A stretch of DNA of 64,000 bases from Asterias rubens (taxonomy: Eukaryota > Echinodermata > Asteroidea > Forcipulatida > Asteriidae). Location: contig NC_047078.1 in NCBI RefSeq assembly GCF_902459465.1, positions 5,232,333-5,296,332 on the forward strand. The letters are read 5' to 3'. The position numbers and the translations under genes are program-made. Shown here piece after piece: positions 33,787-46,510 of the stretch. A model generated the notes under the pieces. That model ran no database searches, was not told where the DNA came from, and was given only the letters and a program-made list of their open reading frames with translations. Positions within the stretch are counted from its first letter, which is position 1. Each line of letters begins with the position of its first letter.

Positions 33787-34930
33787 CCTTAGTAGGCTAC
33801 CCTAGACATAGTTCACAATTCGAGCCATGATCTTGCCATAAAATGTTAATTTTGTGACGAACAAATAAATGTAAAACTTAAAGGGGGTTTTGTTTTTGTA
33901 CTCGTTTATAACAGATTCTTATTTGTTAAAAACGACCATCACTTCCCGATTCCGCATTTTTCCGCATATCTAAATTTTGACATAGGCCCTTATCAATAAC
34001 CTGACCAGGCATAAATTACCTCTAGGCGTTATTCTTAAAATCAGTTTGTTTCAAGTTGGGGAAAACACTCATATTTCTTAAGCTTACCGATTTTCGACTT
34101 TAAAATAAAAATGCTATATTTTTGCTCCTCGTTATAATGTCACAAAATACTATTGGTTTTGCACTACTCATGTTTTTGTTTTAGTATTTTTTTTTGTACT
34201 GTCAGACGGCAGACAGTAACGCATATGCGAAGCTGTTTTTATAACACGTCACTATGTTTTTTTGGGAAAGTCACCCTCTCACAGAGATGCGTCACCACTC
34301 CTTAAAAAACTATCATGGCTGCATATTTGTGTGACTTCCTTGACTTCCTCCATTATACGATTGAGTAACATAATGGAGAATTTGAGTGGCCTAGCTTCAG
34401 GTTTATCTGCTACATCTTTACCAAGTGGCACAGGATCCAAGGTTCTGGGGGATTTCCCAATGTTGCAAAAGAATAATGAGCATACATGACATGTAGTAAC
34501 CTACTGCTGGGCATGAAAATGCCAGGCGAGCTTGTCTGTCAACATATTATTAAGTTTCAAAATTTCAAGGGATATTATGTATAGTGACGTATGGTTAGAC
34601 ATACCCACTTGGCCGTGTTGTTATGGTGATACAACTTGTAGCTGGTACCCGTGCTTCACAAAACATTAGTTTTCGGGGGATGGCACGGGGTTGGGACTTG
34701 AGTCAAGTCTAACCGTCACACAGAGTTCAAGCACAAACCTTTCAAGTACACAGTAATGTATGGTACACACGAAAGTGGGTAGCAGACGTCTGCATGAGTG
34801 AATGTCTGACTTGAACAGAATGTTAAACGGACCGTCTCAATAAGCTCAACAACATACAGCAATGCTCTTGGAAAAATCGTTGAGTTTGCAGTAATGATGT
34901 CAAACCGAAACAACTTGTATCAGAAGATAC
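33787..34930. repeat. Direct segmental repeat, first copy (partner 36308-37197)
   Basis: Both copies run from taggctaccctagacatag through aacaaataaatgtaaaact, the gtcaccctctcacag segment and the ggatggcacgggttgggac segment, with indels. The last part is a dispersed LINE-3'-like repeat. Confidence 0.75.
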
Positions 34931-35070
34931 CTCGACTGTTAAGGGAACTAAAATGTGATAAATATTTAAATAAATAATAAATAATTTATTTAGTTTATAC
35001 TGCGCCTTTAGAATGTACACGTTCGAGCGCATAACAAAATAATTAGACGGTGAATAAAAAGCTAGAAATA
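34671..35070 (-). mobile_element. LINE-3'-like dispersed repeat, copy 1
   Basis: Shares several hundred bases with 36955-37197 and 55250-55640. On the minus strand gcgctcgaacgtgtacattc and aggcgcagtataaac resemble LINE tails. The segment at 36955-37197 is contiguous with RT coding at 37280-37905. Confidence 0.5.
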
Positions 35071-36300
35071 TTTACATGAAACAAAATACTTACATTATAA
35101 TTGATACTGCAAACTGACAAGATGACACTGATCTGGCCGACGGCCAGACGACTTATGACCTCGAGCGACCGCCAATTTACAAATCACTGGTAACCACACA
35201 CCCGCACACGCATACAGCAATCACACCATGAGACAAGGTACCATTTCATGAACAGTGAGTCTAAAGAACAAACTTTCTCATTGGACAAGACTTGCTGGAG
35301 AGGAATGGACAGGACGTAGATAATTCATTACAATAAGTTTGCGCGGGCGCGGTGACAAACTTTAATGAGCTATACGACGTCATGCATGTCATTTACATGA
35401 ACCAATTACAGCACGCAGCGGCTTAGAAAGTAATGAATATTCTTAGTGATCACGCCGTGCGTGCGTGTGTTTACGTGATGTGTGTGTGTATGGTGGATGG
35501 CGTGACCCGTACCCGACCCGTACCCGACCCGCGGCCACCGCGCGCGAAACATTTGTTAATGTCGTTTCATATTATTATATATACATACAGCTCTCGCTAC
35601 GTGGGGGCAACATCCCTCATCGCCGAACTGAACTCGTGACGTCGTAGAGACGGCTAAAGCTTATTGGCCAGTGCGCACAGACAACTTTAAGTCATAATTC
35701 ATTGTTCACATACAGCGCTGAAAGGTCGAACGATGTGTTTGTACTACAGATATTATGTATGTTGTCCTCTAACAATGTCTAAAGACTGTGTTGCTCTTTC
35801 ACAGTATATTTCTTGTAAATGTACAACACTTTTTAAATACAGAAGTTTCTGCTGTGGATTTATTACAGAAATGTACTGTAATCCACTGTAAATGTACGTA
35901 ATTTTTAACAGTGTAGTGGAGACCAAACAGTTCGACACTATGAAGATGTGAACGTGGGAAGCTTGTGGGAAGACGTACAAAACTGGCACAAAATAACACA
36001 ACTCGTGCTAAGCCCGGATACTTCCTGCGAATGCTTCGAGAGACGCGAAAAGCAGTGCGAACAATAGACTGTGCAAGTCTCGCGCGAACCGGAGCGAGAA
36101 AACACGACAACTGAAGAACTTTATTTTTTTATGAATCAAATCTTTGCGTTAATGCCGAATCTGAACAACAAAAATACCCTATAGAGCTTGTTGAAATCAG
36201 TTTTAGCTTTTTAAACAAAAACACAATTATCGGTTAAAGTCTATTTATTGACAAAAGTAAAACTCTGGGACAAGGATGTTTGTTTGGTCTTAAATTTTTT
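35071..36300. other. Intergenic, GC-richer promoter-like stretch
   Basis: 35430-35640 is relatively CpG-rich with a short tandem (cgtacccgacc). No coding domain is recognised in the short frames. Confidence 0.3.
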
Positions 36301-36307
36301 GAATCCC

Positions 36308-37197
36308 CCTTTAGTAGGCTACCCTAGACATAGTTCACAATTCAAGCCATGATCTTGCCATAAAATGTTAATTTTGTGACGAACAAATAAATGTAAAACT
36401 TAAAGGGGGTTTTGTTTTTGTAACAGATTATTGTTTGTTAAAAACGACCATCACTTCATCCCGATTCCGTATGTTCCGCATTACTAAATTTTGACATAGG
36501 CCCTTAATAATAACCTGACCAGGCATAAATTACCTCTAGGCGTTATTCTTAAAATCAGTTTGTTTCAACTTTGGAAAACACTCATATTTCTTAAGCTTAC
36601 CGATTTCCGACTTTAAAATAAAAATGCTATATTTCTGCTCCTCTTTATAATGTCACTAAATGATATTGCACTAGTGAATAAGCGAAGCTGTTTTTATAAC
36701 ACGTCACTATGGTTTTGGGGAAAGTCACCCTCTCACGGTAGATGCGTCACCACTCCTTAAAAAGCTATCATGACTGCATATTTGTGTGATTACAAAGGCG
36801 AAAATAATCAGAACTTTTGCGCAAGACGGGCTATAATTATCTGTATTGAATTTCAGTTTAATTATGTAGTGACGTATGGTTCGACATACCCACTTGGCAG
36901 TGTTGTTATGGTGATGCAACTTGTAGCTGGTACCCGTGCTTCACAAAACATTAGTTTTCGGGGGATGGCACGGGATTGGGACTTGAGTCAAGTCTAACCG
37001 TCACACAGAGTTCAAGCACAAACCTTTCGAGTATACAGTAATGTATGGTACACACGACAGTGGGTAGCAGACGTCTGCATGAGTGAATGTCTGATTTGAA
37101 CAGAATGTTAAACGGACCGTCTCAACAAGCTCAACAACATACAGCAATGCTCTTTGAAAAATCGTTGAATTTGCAGTAATGATGTCAAACCGAAACA
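36308..37197. repeat. Direct segmental repeat, second copy
   Basis: Partner of 33787-34930; shorter through internal deletions. Confidence 0.75.
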
Positions 37198-37199
37198 AG

Positions 37200-37905
37200 A
37201 AGAAGTCTTTAAACTTGAGATCGCAGTGGCTTGTTTGATGTGTAGAGGGAGATTGTTCCATAAGTGAGGAGCAGCAAACTGATAACTACGTTGACCATAT
37301 GCTTTGGTGGAGGGATAACTAGGGTGTCTTTGTTAGCAGAATGGAGGTTTCTAGTACGAGTGTATGGAGTTAGTAGATCTTTCAGCTAAGTTGGTCCACT
37401 TCCAAGACTGCATTGAAATGTTTGAAGGAGAATTTTGAAGATGATGCGAGCATGAATAGGAAGCCAATGGAGAGATTGCAAAGCTGGAGTAATTGAATCG
37501 CGTTTCCTTAACTGGGTGATGAGATGAGCCGCAGAGTTTTGAATGAGTTGGAGTTTTCTGAGCTGTGAGTAGGGCAAGCCATAGATAAGACTATTGCAGT
37601 AATCGAGATGACAAATTACAAAAGCATGGATGAGCTTTTCTGCTGTAGTTTTATTAATGAACTGGCGAATTTGTCCGATCTTGTGTAGAGCAAACGAGGC
37701 GGAACGGCATTTTGTATTGACAAACTTATCCATGGCAAAAGATTTGTCAAATGTCACACCAATGTTTCTTGCTTTGTCGACAGAATAAACTGGTATACCA
37801 TCAATTTGAATAGAAGATTGTGGAAATACAAGGAAATACAACAATCTAAAAATATGAAAAGCACAAGACCTTACAGGACTTCCCAAACACGAGTCAAAAT
37901 GCATT
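37200..37905 (-). mobile_element. LINE reverse-transcriptase C-terminal fragment
   Basis: The minus-strand frame 37910-37386 contains KARNIGVTFDKSFAMDK, CHLDYCNSLIYGLP, LQLIQNSAAHLIT and LHWLPIHARIIFKILL, the C-terminal RT region of L2/CR1-type LINEs. It continues in other frames down to about 37200 (LLTPYTRTRNL). Confidence 0.85.
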
Positions 37906-38110
37906 AACATAGACGGAAGGTGTTTCCCACAGTGACAATCTGTAATTTGTATGTCATGTCAGAAATCAAAAGAAAGGACACATCTTGCGCGAATAGTTTG
38001 TTTTTTATTCGATTATTATCTCGCAACTTCGACGACCATTTGGGGTAAAGTTTTCACAGTTTTGTGTGCATCTTATGTTGTGATACACCAAGTGAGAAGA
38101 CTGGTCTTTG
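37725..38110. repeat. Left arm of long inverted repeat
   Basis: Nearly identical in reverse complement to 39520-39910 (one difference seen in the first 40 nt). It covers the start of the LINE RT fragment and a half MITE. Confidence 0.85.
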
Positions 38111-38635
38111 ACAATTCGTGACAGTTATGCTCTCCTGGGCATCCCACTTTTGTTTAAATTAAGTTTGTTATATACTATTTGAAATGTGTGTGGGCGTGTA
38201 CTTGTGCATGTTTTGCCCGAATATATATTAATATTAGTAATAATGCTTTGATGGTTTGAGTTCTTGTCATTGCTCAAATCAACCAAATACAAAAAAAGGG
38301 AGCGTTAAAAAAAAAATCTCCACACAAATCTGTTAAAGTCATGCAGCGATTTGAAAGGAAGTTACAAACTGCTGAAAACTAAACTGCTTTAATGTAAGAT
38401 AAAAGAAAGTCAGCCGTTTATATATTCTGCAAAGGAAAAACACAATTAAATGAAATGCAGTCCTGAACTGATCCATCTTAAGAGTATATACTCTTTAGAA
38501 AAATCATACGACAATTTGTTGATACCAGGGATTCATATAGGTGTAGGCCCACGCAATCGCCAGATCCAAATATTTTGCCATTTTCAGCGATTTCCAAGAG
38601 TCACAACGTTTCATTTTATGCTTTTTTTTTACCAG

Positions 38636-38688
38636 AGTGTGAAAGCTATTCAACTTCGACCACAAGATTCACGGTTTCGGCCTTAAAG
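38636..38688 (+). other. Exon-like island 1 (acceptor/donor flanked)
   Basis: tttttttttaccag precedes and gtaagttata follows a 53-bp segment reading SVKAIQLRPQDSRFRP then stop. The paralogous island is at 57279-57330. No gene was recognised around it. Confidence 0.35.
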
Positions 38689-38789
38689 GTAAGTTATATA
38701 GCGGTCTCCCAGTGCTTTACTATTACAAATCCCTCTTTAGGAATGGTGTTGCCTTATAGTTCGTTATGAAATAAGGCACTGAACATTAA

Positions 38790-39105
38790 GGGCACTGAAC
38801 ACGTTTGGTAATTGTCAAGGACCAGTCTTCTCACTTGGTGTATCTCAGCATATATGCACAAACAAACAAACCTGTGAAAAGTTGAACTCATTTTGGTCGT
38901 CGAAGTTGCGAGATAATAATGGAAGAAAATACATCCTTGTCACATAAAGAAGTTGTGTGCTTTCATAGATGCTTGATTTCGGGACCTCAAAATAAACTTC
39001 TGAGGTCTCGAAATCAAATTCGTTGAAAATTACTCCCTTCTCGAAAATTACGTCACTTACGTCACTTCAGAGGGAGCCGTTTCTCACAATGCTGACTCAC
39101 GCAGT
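38790..39105 (+). mobile_element. TTAA-type MITE
   Basis: Starts after ttaa at 38786-38789. Contains the gagacctc/gaggtctc palindromic centre and cttcagagggagccgtttctc. Confidence 0.6.
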
Positions 39106-39496
39106 TTGTTACTCTACTATTTCACAATTTGAAATACCAATGAGTGAATCAACAGTTCACATAAAGCATTGCACCCTCAATGCAAAACGAAAACAAAACA
39201 AACGAAGTCATGCTCTAGAACAAACATTTCCCTTTGTGAATATCAATAAACATTGACCTTTCCCTTCTAGACATTTTGCGAGTTTCTTTAACGTTATTAC
39301 TTTAAAATATCGTCACCGTTTGCACGAAAAATCTTACTTAATTTCTTTGCAACCAAGACGGGCAAATGTATTTTGATCAGCAAAAAGTTAGATGAATTGA
39401 AGTTTAAAAAGATGACACCAAACCTCCTACTTTTCCCAGGTGAATCTGATCAATACTTCTATAATACTCATGGCAAGCTCGATGTATTCCCGTTAA

Positions 39497-39910
39497 AGAC
39501 ACTCGAAACCTTTGGTAATTGTCAAAGACCAGTCTTCTCACTTGGTGTATCACAACATAAGATGCACACAAAACTGTGAAAACTTTACCCCAAATGGTCG
39601 TCGAAGTTGCGAGATAATAATCGAATAAAAAACAAACTATTCGCGCAAGATGTGTCCTTTCTTTTGATTTCTGACATGACATACAAATTACAGATTGTCA
39701 CTGTGGGAAACACCTTCCGTCTATGTTAATGCATTTTGACTCGTGTTTGGGAAGTCCTGTAAGGTCTTGTGCTTTTCATATTTTTAGATTGTTGTATTTC
39801 CTTGTATTTCCACAATCTTCTATTCAAATTGATGGTATACCAGTTTATTCTGTCGACAAAGCAAGAAACATTGGTGTGACATTTGAAAAATCTTTTGCCA
39901 TGGATAAGTA
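39497..39910 (+). repeat. Right arm of long inverted repeat with MITE end
   Basis: Begins at a ttaa (39493-39496) with the MITE terminus agacactcgaaacctttgg, then mirrors 37725-38110. The duplicated LINE frame ends prematurely after FAMDK. Confidence 0.8.
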
Positions 39911-39965
39911 GCTTGGCTCTCTACGCGTGCCATGTAAGAATTACACACTCAAGCTACTGAAAAAA

Positions 39966-40170
39966 ATATTCACGACTAGTCGCGAATTTATTCGCGACTA
40001 ATCGCAGAATTATTCACGACTAGTCGCAGAATTGTTCACGACGTCGTGAAAATATTCGCGACTAGTCGTGAACATATTCGCGACTAGTCGTGAAAATATT
40101 CGCGACGTCGCCAAAATATTCGCGACTTGTCGTGAATAAATATACGATGTCGCAAAAATATTCACGACTG
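39966..40170. repeat. Tandem array of palindromic CGACTAGTCG/CGACGTCG units
   Basis: About nine units of roughly 21-22 bp (aatattcgcgactagtcgtg). Each is centred on the palindrome cgactagtcg or cgacgtcg, separated by A/T-rich 5-7 mers. Followed by ctgtgtcccttcagggccac, which looks like a transposon terminus. Confidence 0.85.
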
Positions 40171-41279
40171 GCTGTGTCCCTTCAGGGCCACCATATTTAA
40201 AACATGCATCTGTTACATATGTGTTTATTACAATTAAGTCACTCATGTAGGCCTACCCAACTTTCCAGCATTTTTTAAACGCAACAAACAGCAACCCATT
40301 GTTGTGGAACTTTATTTGTTCCATTTAACTCTGCACCATTAGTAGTACAGTCCATAATGTCATCCCCCACACACAGAACGTATACACGCAAAAGTTTAAA
40401 CATTTCCAAAAAGAAAGTAAGTACATTACTGATTCTTTTCAAAAGAGTACATTAAATCACCGTTTAAGAATAGTATGCTTTCATAGTTACGAACTTTGTG
40501 AAACATCAACGGCTGTTTTGAAGCTGTAAACGAACATTCCATTCAAAGTTCTGGAGCAACAAAATTGTTAGAATGCAGTTTGGTCAGGACTCGGGATGTA
40601 GATTTTGCCAAATCCGTTTTGTATTAAGCAATCGGCCGTCGGGTTTTGTTATCGAAAGAGCCCCCATGTGCAGCTAAATCGGGTACTTTTTACGAATTTC
40701 TCCATACAAAATTAACCAAACTGGCCTACAAACCCTTAAAACAACAAGGCAAATGTTTTCTGAAAGTGCATTAAGTGAGAGGATCTAGGGGTAGCTGGCA
40801 TACAAACCCTCAAAATAACTAGTCAAATGTTTTCTGAAAGTGAATTAAGTGAAAGAATGTAGGAGTAGTTATTAAAGACCAATAAAATTACCGTTTCTAA
40901 TATTTTAGTTTGTATAGGGTTCCACAGATAATTATGATAACATATAACATTGGATGTTTTACCAGGGGACTTCGTCACGCGGGGCGCGCGCCCCGGCGGA
41001 TGTTGACCAGAAAGTTTACATGAGAATTAATTGATATGAGAATAAACTAAAATTAATGAGGCCGACGCTCTGTTACTCCCAAAAGCGGTGCTAAAAACAG
41101 TAGATAAGATGTTGCACAGCGTGTTCCGAAACAATAATTAAACACAAAACCAGAAAGTATAATTCGGAAAGAAAAAACGTTGCCTTCGCCGATTGAGTGC
41201 ATGCAAGCACTAGGCTCCATTCCAATGTGTCAACGGTTTTATCAACGGCACGAATGTCTTGACAAAATGCCATGTTTGT
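40171..41279. other. Intergenic, little recognised
   Basis: Contains a ~70-bp imperfect direct duplication (ggcatacaaaccct / ttttctgaaagtg, 40720-40860). No gene. Confidence 0.4.
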
Positions 41280-41450
41280 TTTCCGCACAGTAGTAGGCCC
41301 CTAACAATTTCAATCTTAGATTCTGTGATTAGAGTGTGTTGTTTTTCACCCGTGGATTTTAAGCATGATAGGAACACATGATCGAAACAAACCTGTAATA
41401 ATTGTCTTGCATGCGTAATAATTAATGTGCAAGAGTATGTTTCAACCCGG

Positions 41451-41942
41451 TGTGGCGGTTTCAGACTTCCGCCGTGTTCAGTTTTCCGAGTGACGTAGCC
41501 GGAAATTTCGACACGTTGCTCAAACGGTTTTAGCTTTCCGACGTGTTCAGTTTTCCGGGTGACCTGTCAGATACCGCCGCGAGTACCCTGGCGAGTACTG
41601 TAGTTCTCTCAGCAGTGACCCCCAAATTGTTTATATTACGATTCTTTTCTGTGTAGTCACATAATCTCTTGCCCCATCTTTACATGTATTCATGGGTACA
41701 ACTTTAGGCAGGTCCCACTCTGCTTGCATAAAAAACAACTCATACGTACGATCCACGCGTTTGCCGCTAGTTGTACTCGACTCGTGGACGCCGCCATGAC
41801 AGCTACCGGAGGGTAATGGATGACTCAATACGGCACTAAAAACGGACTACTTTCGCTTGCTGTGCGCAGGCATCGCATGACGTATGCTACCGTATTTGGT
41901 CAGTCGGAAAACTGAACACAGCGGAAAGTTGAAACCGCCACA
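41451..41942. mobile_element. 492-bp MITE-type DNA transposon (4-bp TSD CCGG)
   Basis: Ends are TGTGGCGGTTTCA and its inverse; terminal inverted repeats extend about 38 bp (cgtgttcagttttccg near each end). CCGG at 41447-41450 is repeated at 41943-41946. Copies at 3290-3315 and 51290 lack the insert and have a single CCGG or CTGG there. A third internal copy of the end motif lies near 41525-41567. No transposase frame. Confidence 0.85.
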
Positions 41943-42537
41943 CCGGCATAACGTGCGGAACACTATGAACGGTGCGAAATGTTTAGGGTTCGTCTCAACA
42001 GCACAGAGGGTTAGTTAGCACAAATCGTCATCTTTATTCAGTTTGAATAAGGTACAAAATAATAATAATAGCACATGCGTGTGTACATCTCATGCGACTG
42101 TTGTGAAACGGTTTGTCATTTTGGATTGCTTTCAAGGGTGCATATACAACTACCGTAGACATTTATCGACAACAACAGCTACATAGGCGGCCAAACCGTC
42201 GAAGGCAAAGCAATACAAAAACACTTTTAGTGTTAAACATAAACCAACACATACGTGGTGTTAAGTTTTCCCGAAAATATTTCACTATATCAAAACAAAA
42301 CTTACCTCTTGTGCGAAAGTTTTTTGTGGTATTATTATATCCTACCAATGGTTGAATCGCTATCCGAGTGTGTGCTGACTAGCATAGCCTCGTGCATTTA
42401 CATTAACATAATCTTTGCACAATGACGGTGGGCCAGGAGGTGCCTCACTGGATTGAGGAATGGATCATTGTTCATGTGTGAAAAACATCTGACGATCCAT
42501 TAAAATTCCGATCGTTTACATTTTTATTTTCTGAAAC

Positions 42538-42587
42538 CCTGGGAGGTCAGCTTAGTAGCTATATAGCTACTAAGCTGACCTCCCAGG
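42538..42587. repeat. Perfect 50-bp palindrome
   Basis: cctgggaggtcagcttagta joined to its exact reverse complement through gctatatagc. Sits at the end of the composite repeat. Confidence 0.95.
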
Positions 42588-43704
42588 TTTTCACCGCTGT
42601 TCAGAGCTCTACATCGAGTGCCAATTAGTTTTGCGCATGCGCGAGATTTTCAGAAAGTCCAACATGAGATGAATTATTTATAGCAGTGACCCCATCGCTG
42701 TTTTGTGCATGTTTCTATGACTTTAACAGCGAGACCGAATGACGTCAACGATGAGTTTTGTTAGACTGTTGTGAGTAAAATTGAATTTCCCTGATATTAA
42801 AACAATGTTTGTTGTAGAGGAAAATTATTATTTTATCAAATTATTCCGTTTATATAGCAGCAAACCCTCTCTGGAATTATCAAAATCAGTGGGATTCCAC
42901 CGACGTTTTTCTGACGCGGCCTACATGTTTCACATACAAACTTAACAAACGCATACACTGCACAATGTTTATACAATGTGCACACGTCACAAAAAGCGCA
43001 ATTGCCCAATGCTTGTGTACATTACCCTTGATAAAAATTCTTCACCAGAACGTCGTCATGTGTTACAAAAATAAACAGGGAATTGTTTTCAAAGGGTTTG
43101 CTTTCTCAATTTTGAGTGGAAAACATCAGTTGTTATATATTTCTTACGTGTGAGGTCTATTTCTCAACAAGAAAATTCACATTACGTAGATTTTGAAGGA
43201 TCAATTCGACTCAAAATCCGACCATCGCAACTAACTTCATTGCATATTCATGTTTAGTTTTCCATCTTGGCTTTTAATTGGTCAAAAATCGCGATGACCC
43301 CAGATCGTTTTCAACGGTTGAAAGGCTATGTTTTGTTTACGATTTTGACTCAAGAGGGCGCTCGTCAACAATTTCCCACATGCGCAAAACTAACTGTCAG
43401 CGAGTAAGCAGCTAGCCTCGTGCATTTGCATTAACATAATCTTTGCACAATGACGGTGGGCCAGGATTTGCCTCACTGCATTGGGGGAATGGATCATTGT
43501 TCATGTGTGACAAAAATCTGACGATCCATTAAAATTCCGATCGTTTACATTTTTTTTTTTCTGAAACCCAGGGAGGTCATCTTAGTAGCTATACGCCCCT
43601 TTTGCTTCTTTATTTGTTTGTTTTTCTTCTTTCCTTCTTTTTCTTCTTCTTGTTTGTCTTATAAAAAGAGAGTTTTTCATAAAGGGGTCCTTTATTGGAA
43701 TAGT

Positions 43705-44196
43705 CTTAATGCAGAACATAAACAGTCAGTCAGTGTTTTTTTCTTTTCGTGACAAGCTTAAACATGGACTATAACGGTACTACTTTAAAATCACTATCAG
43801 AACTTGTTTATGTTGTGTTCAGCTATCAATTCATTGTTGTGGTCATGTTTTTCTCCAAATAATTTTGCTACAATTTGACCGAAAAAAATTGACCTCGATT
43901 CTTCGATTTTGAAATTTCCCGCCCTGTACTGGTTCCCGGCTATTAAACCAACACTGAAATCCAAGCGGATTTGTAAACCAGCGGACGTCATGAACGCGGT
44001 CAAAAAATGGTGACGTATTACCCATGAAGCAACGAGAGTAAACAAAGATTACGCCATGGACTCCGTGTGTTGTGTATGCGTTGTCATCCACACTACAGGC
44101 GTGCGTGTGTGCTACGAAGCTTTTTGTTTCTAGTGTATCAGCTATAAATACTGCCGACTATTTGGTTTTTTGTGGATGCACTTGTAGTTTCAAAGT
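43705..44196. other. Intergenic, nothing recognised
   Basis: Short frames only (two 82-codon minus frames at 43797-44091), with no recognisable domain. Confidence 0.4.
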
Positions 44197-45255
44197 TTGT
44201 GTAGGAAGCCTGGATCGATTCCGAAATTTAAACCTCTAAACATCGAGAGAATTCAGGGGGATCTTCTACCACCAGGCCCCAGCCAGTGCTGCATGTGCAT
44301 GCTACGAGTACGACGTCGACGGGGTCCCTCTGCCGTGGCCCTGGTCGCAAGTGGCCGTGGAACAGCAAAAGAATCAAGTGGCATTACAGAAAAGAGAGGG
44401 AGAAAAGCCTGGTAAGTACTTGTTAATACATGTAATCTTTAAAAATCTACTACTGAGAAACTATCTCCATTATTAATTCAGGCCCAATACATGTACATGT
44501 ATTTGTAATAAGAAAAATAGTAAACAATCTCTACCCTTTTCATGCAAGGAACAATCATCTTGTCAAATGACACGATGTGCATGCTCTGAATCTGACCCGA
44601 CTACCATAAAATATCTACATAGTGTATTGACTCTGTTGAGTGATGAATCCATGCAGCCACCCAAGTGCTTTTGGCATGTTTATGCCCTGGTTTACACTTT
44701 CTGGCATGTTCATGCTCAACCATGTGTGAACACTATATTAATCCATTTAAAAAGTTGATTGTTACAGTTAACAGTTTATTGGCCTCACTGACATGTATTT
44801 ATATTGGTCTATACTGGATTGCTGAACATTGTTTTTGCCAAAGCTGCCTAAGAATTGTTCGCTCTTTTTTTTTTAAGGCACAGCTCAAAAATATGTTCAA
44901 ACTCCCATCCATATAATTGCCCATCCATGGTCATTCAGATTTTGTTCTCTCCTAATTCAGGAATTACCAATTCCAGAGAAGTTTAGTGTGAAGTTTTCCT
45001 ATAGCTGTGTTTATTGGCTTGGCACGGTTAATTACATGGAGTGTTTACTATATTTGCATTTGTAAAATAAGGCCAGTTCTTTTTCAGCACTAGTTTTTTT
45101 ATTTATTTATTTATATTTTGTTTTTATATTTTTTTTGTACAGAAATAACTCGCAGCTCTACACTACAATGAGAATGCAGGACGAAGACAATGCAGGACGG
45201 AGACATGCTAGCCAGAACTAGAAATGGAGACCTAAGATTCTCAATAGCACTTTAG
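44197..45255 (+). other. Candidate two-exon transcript, uncertain coding
   Basis: A 72-codon frame (44197-44415) rich in Arg and Gly meets a donor (cctg|gtaagt, 44412). An acceptor (tttttttgtacag) opens 45143-45255, ended by gtaagtag. Joining them gives an immediate stop, so any product is short or the transcript is non-coding. Not recognised. Confidence 0.2.
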
Positions 45256-45840
45256 GTAAGTAGTAGGCCTATGCATGCAAATTTTCAGAGGATCAGATGA
45301 TTTCTTCATTTTTAGTTTTTCAGCTGCCCCTTTGAAAACTGTTCACGGTGGAGGGGGGGGGGGAGGGGATGGGGTGTTGAATCGCAAGAACAGTTTTGTA
45401 CTAGGTGTAGATCTGGGGGAGGGGGTGGTTGGAGGTCATGTTTTCTATCAGACATAAAGAAAACCTGCCCCCTTGGTTTTGTTGCATGTGGACTCCTTTT
45501 GTTCTGGTTTTGCGTTAACTCCTGTAAGGTTCTTTTCAAAACTATGCCAACTCAAAGAGAGATTGTCAGTCTGTGGTGTTACGTCAAACCTTCCGAGATT
45601 GTATTTCTGCCATGTAAATTTTCAAGAAATCCCACATAACGATTATTTGGTTTTGTTTTTTATTTTTCATTAAACAGATACGCAAAGAATGCATGAACAA
45701 TGCACATGTTCATTGTCAGCAGGGTGACAAGACATGAAAACAACTCCATCCGCAGCTGATGTGTAACCCCCGTGTCATTGACATCAACCTTCACCAGCCG
45801 GAAAAGGATGCAGCAGTTTTTTTTTTTTTTTGGGGGGGTG
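45256..45840. other. G-rich and simple sequence, no gene
   Basis: Contains ggtggagggggggggggagggg near 45350 and a T/G run at 45815-45845. Nothing else recognised. Confidence 0.4.
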
Positions 45841-46510
45841 GGGGTTCAAAGGTAGTGGGTTCAACTTTGTTTGAAGAAAGAATGACCTGTGCCCAGTTTC
45901 ATGGATCTGTTCACCACCAAATTCTGCGCTTATGATCACCGTTCTCTGCTTACGTCCAAACGCTAAATTTCTGCGCTTACTTTGTAAGCGTAGAATGCCT
46001 GGTATAAACCAAGTATGCACCCATGACCGGCAAAAGCCAAAATTCGCTGGTAACCTGTGAAACGCGCTTGATGTAAGCACATAATTCCCTGCTTCCGCAA
46101 GTGCCGATTCTTTGTTTACAGTGTGCAGATCCATGAAATTGGGCCCTAGCCTGTACACATTGATTTTTTGGTGTTTCTTTTGGTAGGGGGGAGGGTTCCA
46201 TGGTAGTAGAATCAACTTTGTTTGAAGAAAGAATGACCTGTGCCCAATTTCATGGATCTGTTCACCACCAAATTGTGGGCTATGATCACAGTTCTCTGCT
46301 TACGTCCAAAGGCTAAATTTCTGCGCTTACATTTGTAAGCGTAAAATGCCTGGTATGCAGATGCAGATCCATGAAATTGGGCCCTAGCTTGTACACATTG
46401 ATGTGGGTTTTATTTTATTTTTTATATATATTTTTTTTGGGGGGGGGTAACCAGGGTAGTACAATCAACTTTGTTTAAAAACAGAATAACATGGTCTGTA
46501 CACAATGATT
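45841..46510. repeat. Three tandem copies of an inverted-repeat MITE-like unit
   Basis: Each unit starts near gtagt(a/g)g.tcaactttgttt, includes tttcatggatctgttcacc and (first two) ends cagatccatgaaattgggcc, so catggatctg and cagatccatg form inverted ends. Unit starts are at about 45847, 46201 and 46455; the third is truncated. Confidence 0.65.

Larger units (their letters stand above)
41280..43704 (+). repeat. Composite dispersed repeat, interrupted copy
   Basis: Matches 50560-51483 in inverse orientation: leader-like module (to 42004), a segment with an 80-codon frame (42113-42355), then cgtgcatttacattaacat... . It is interrupted by a transposon at 41451-41942. The last ~190 bp occurs twice (42369-42560 and 43410-43600), separated by about 820 bp of unmatched sequence. 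Confidence 0.75.

Noticed and set aside
39966..40170. Regularly spaced short palindromic repeats resembling a CRISPR array
   Set aside because: Spacers are only 5-7 nt and not unique, there are no cas genes, and the context is an animal genome.
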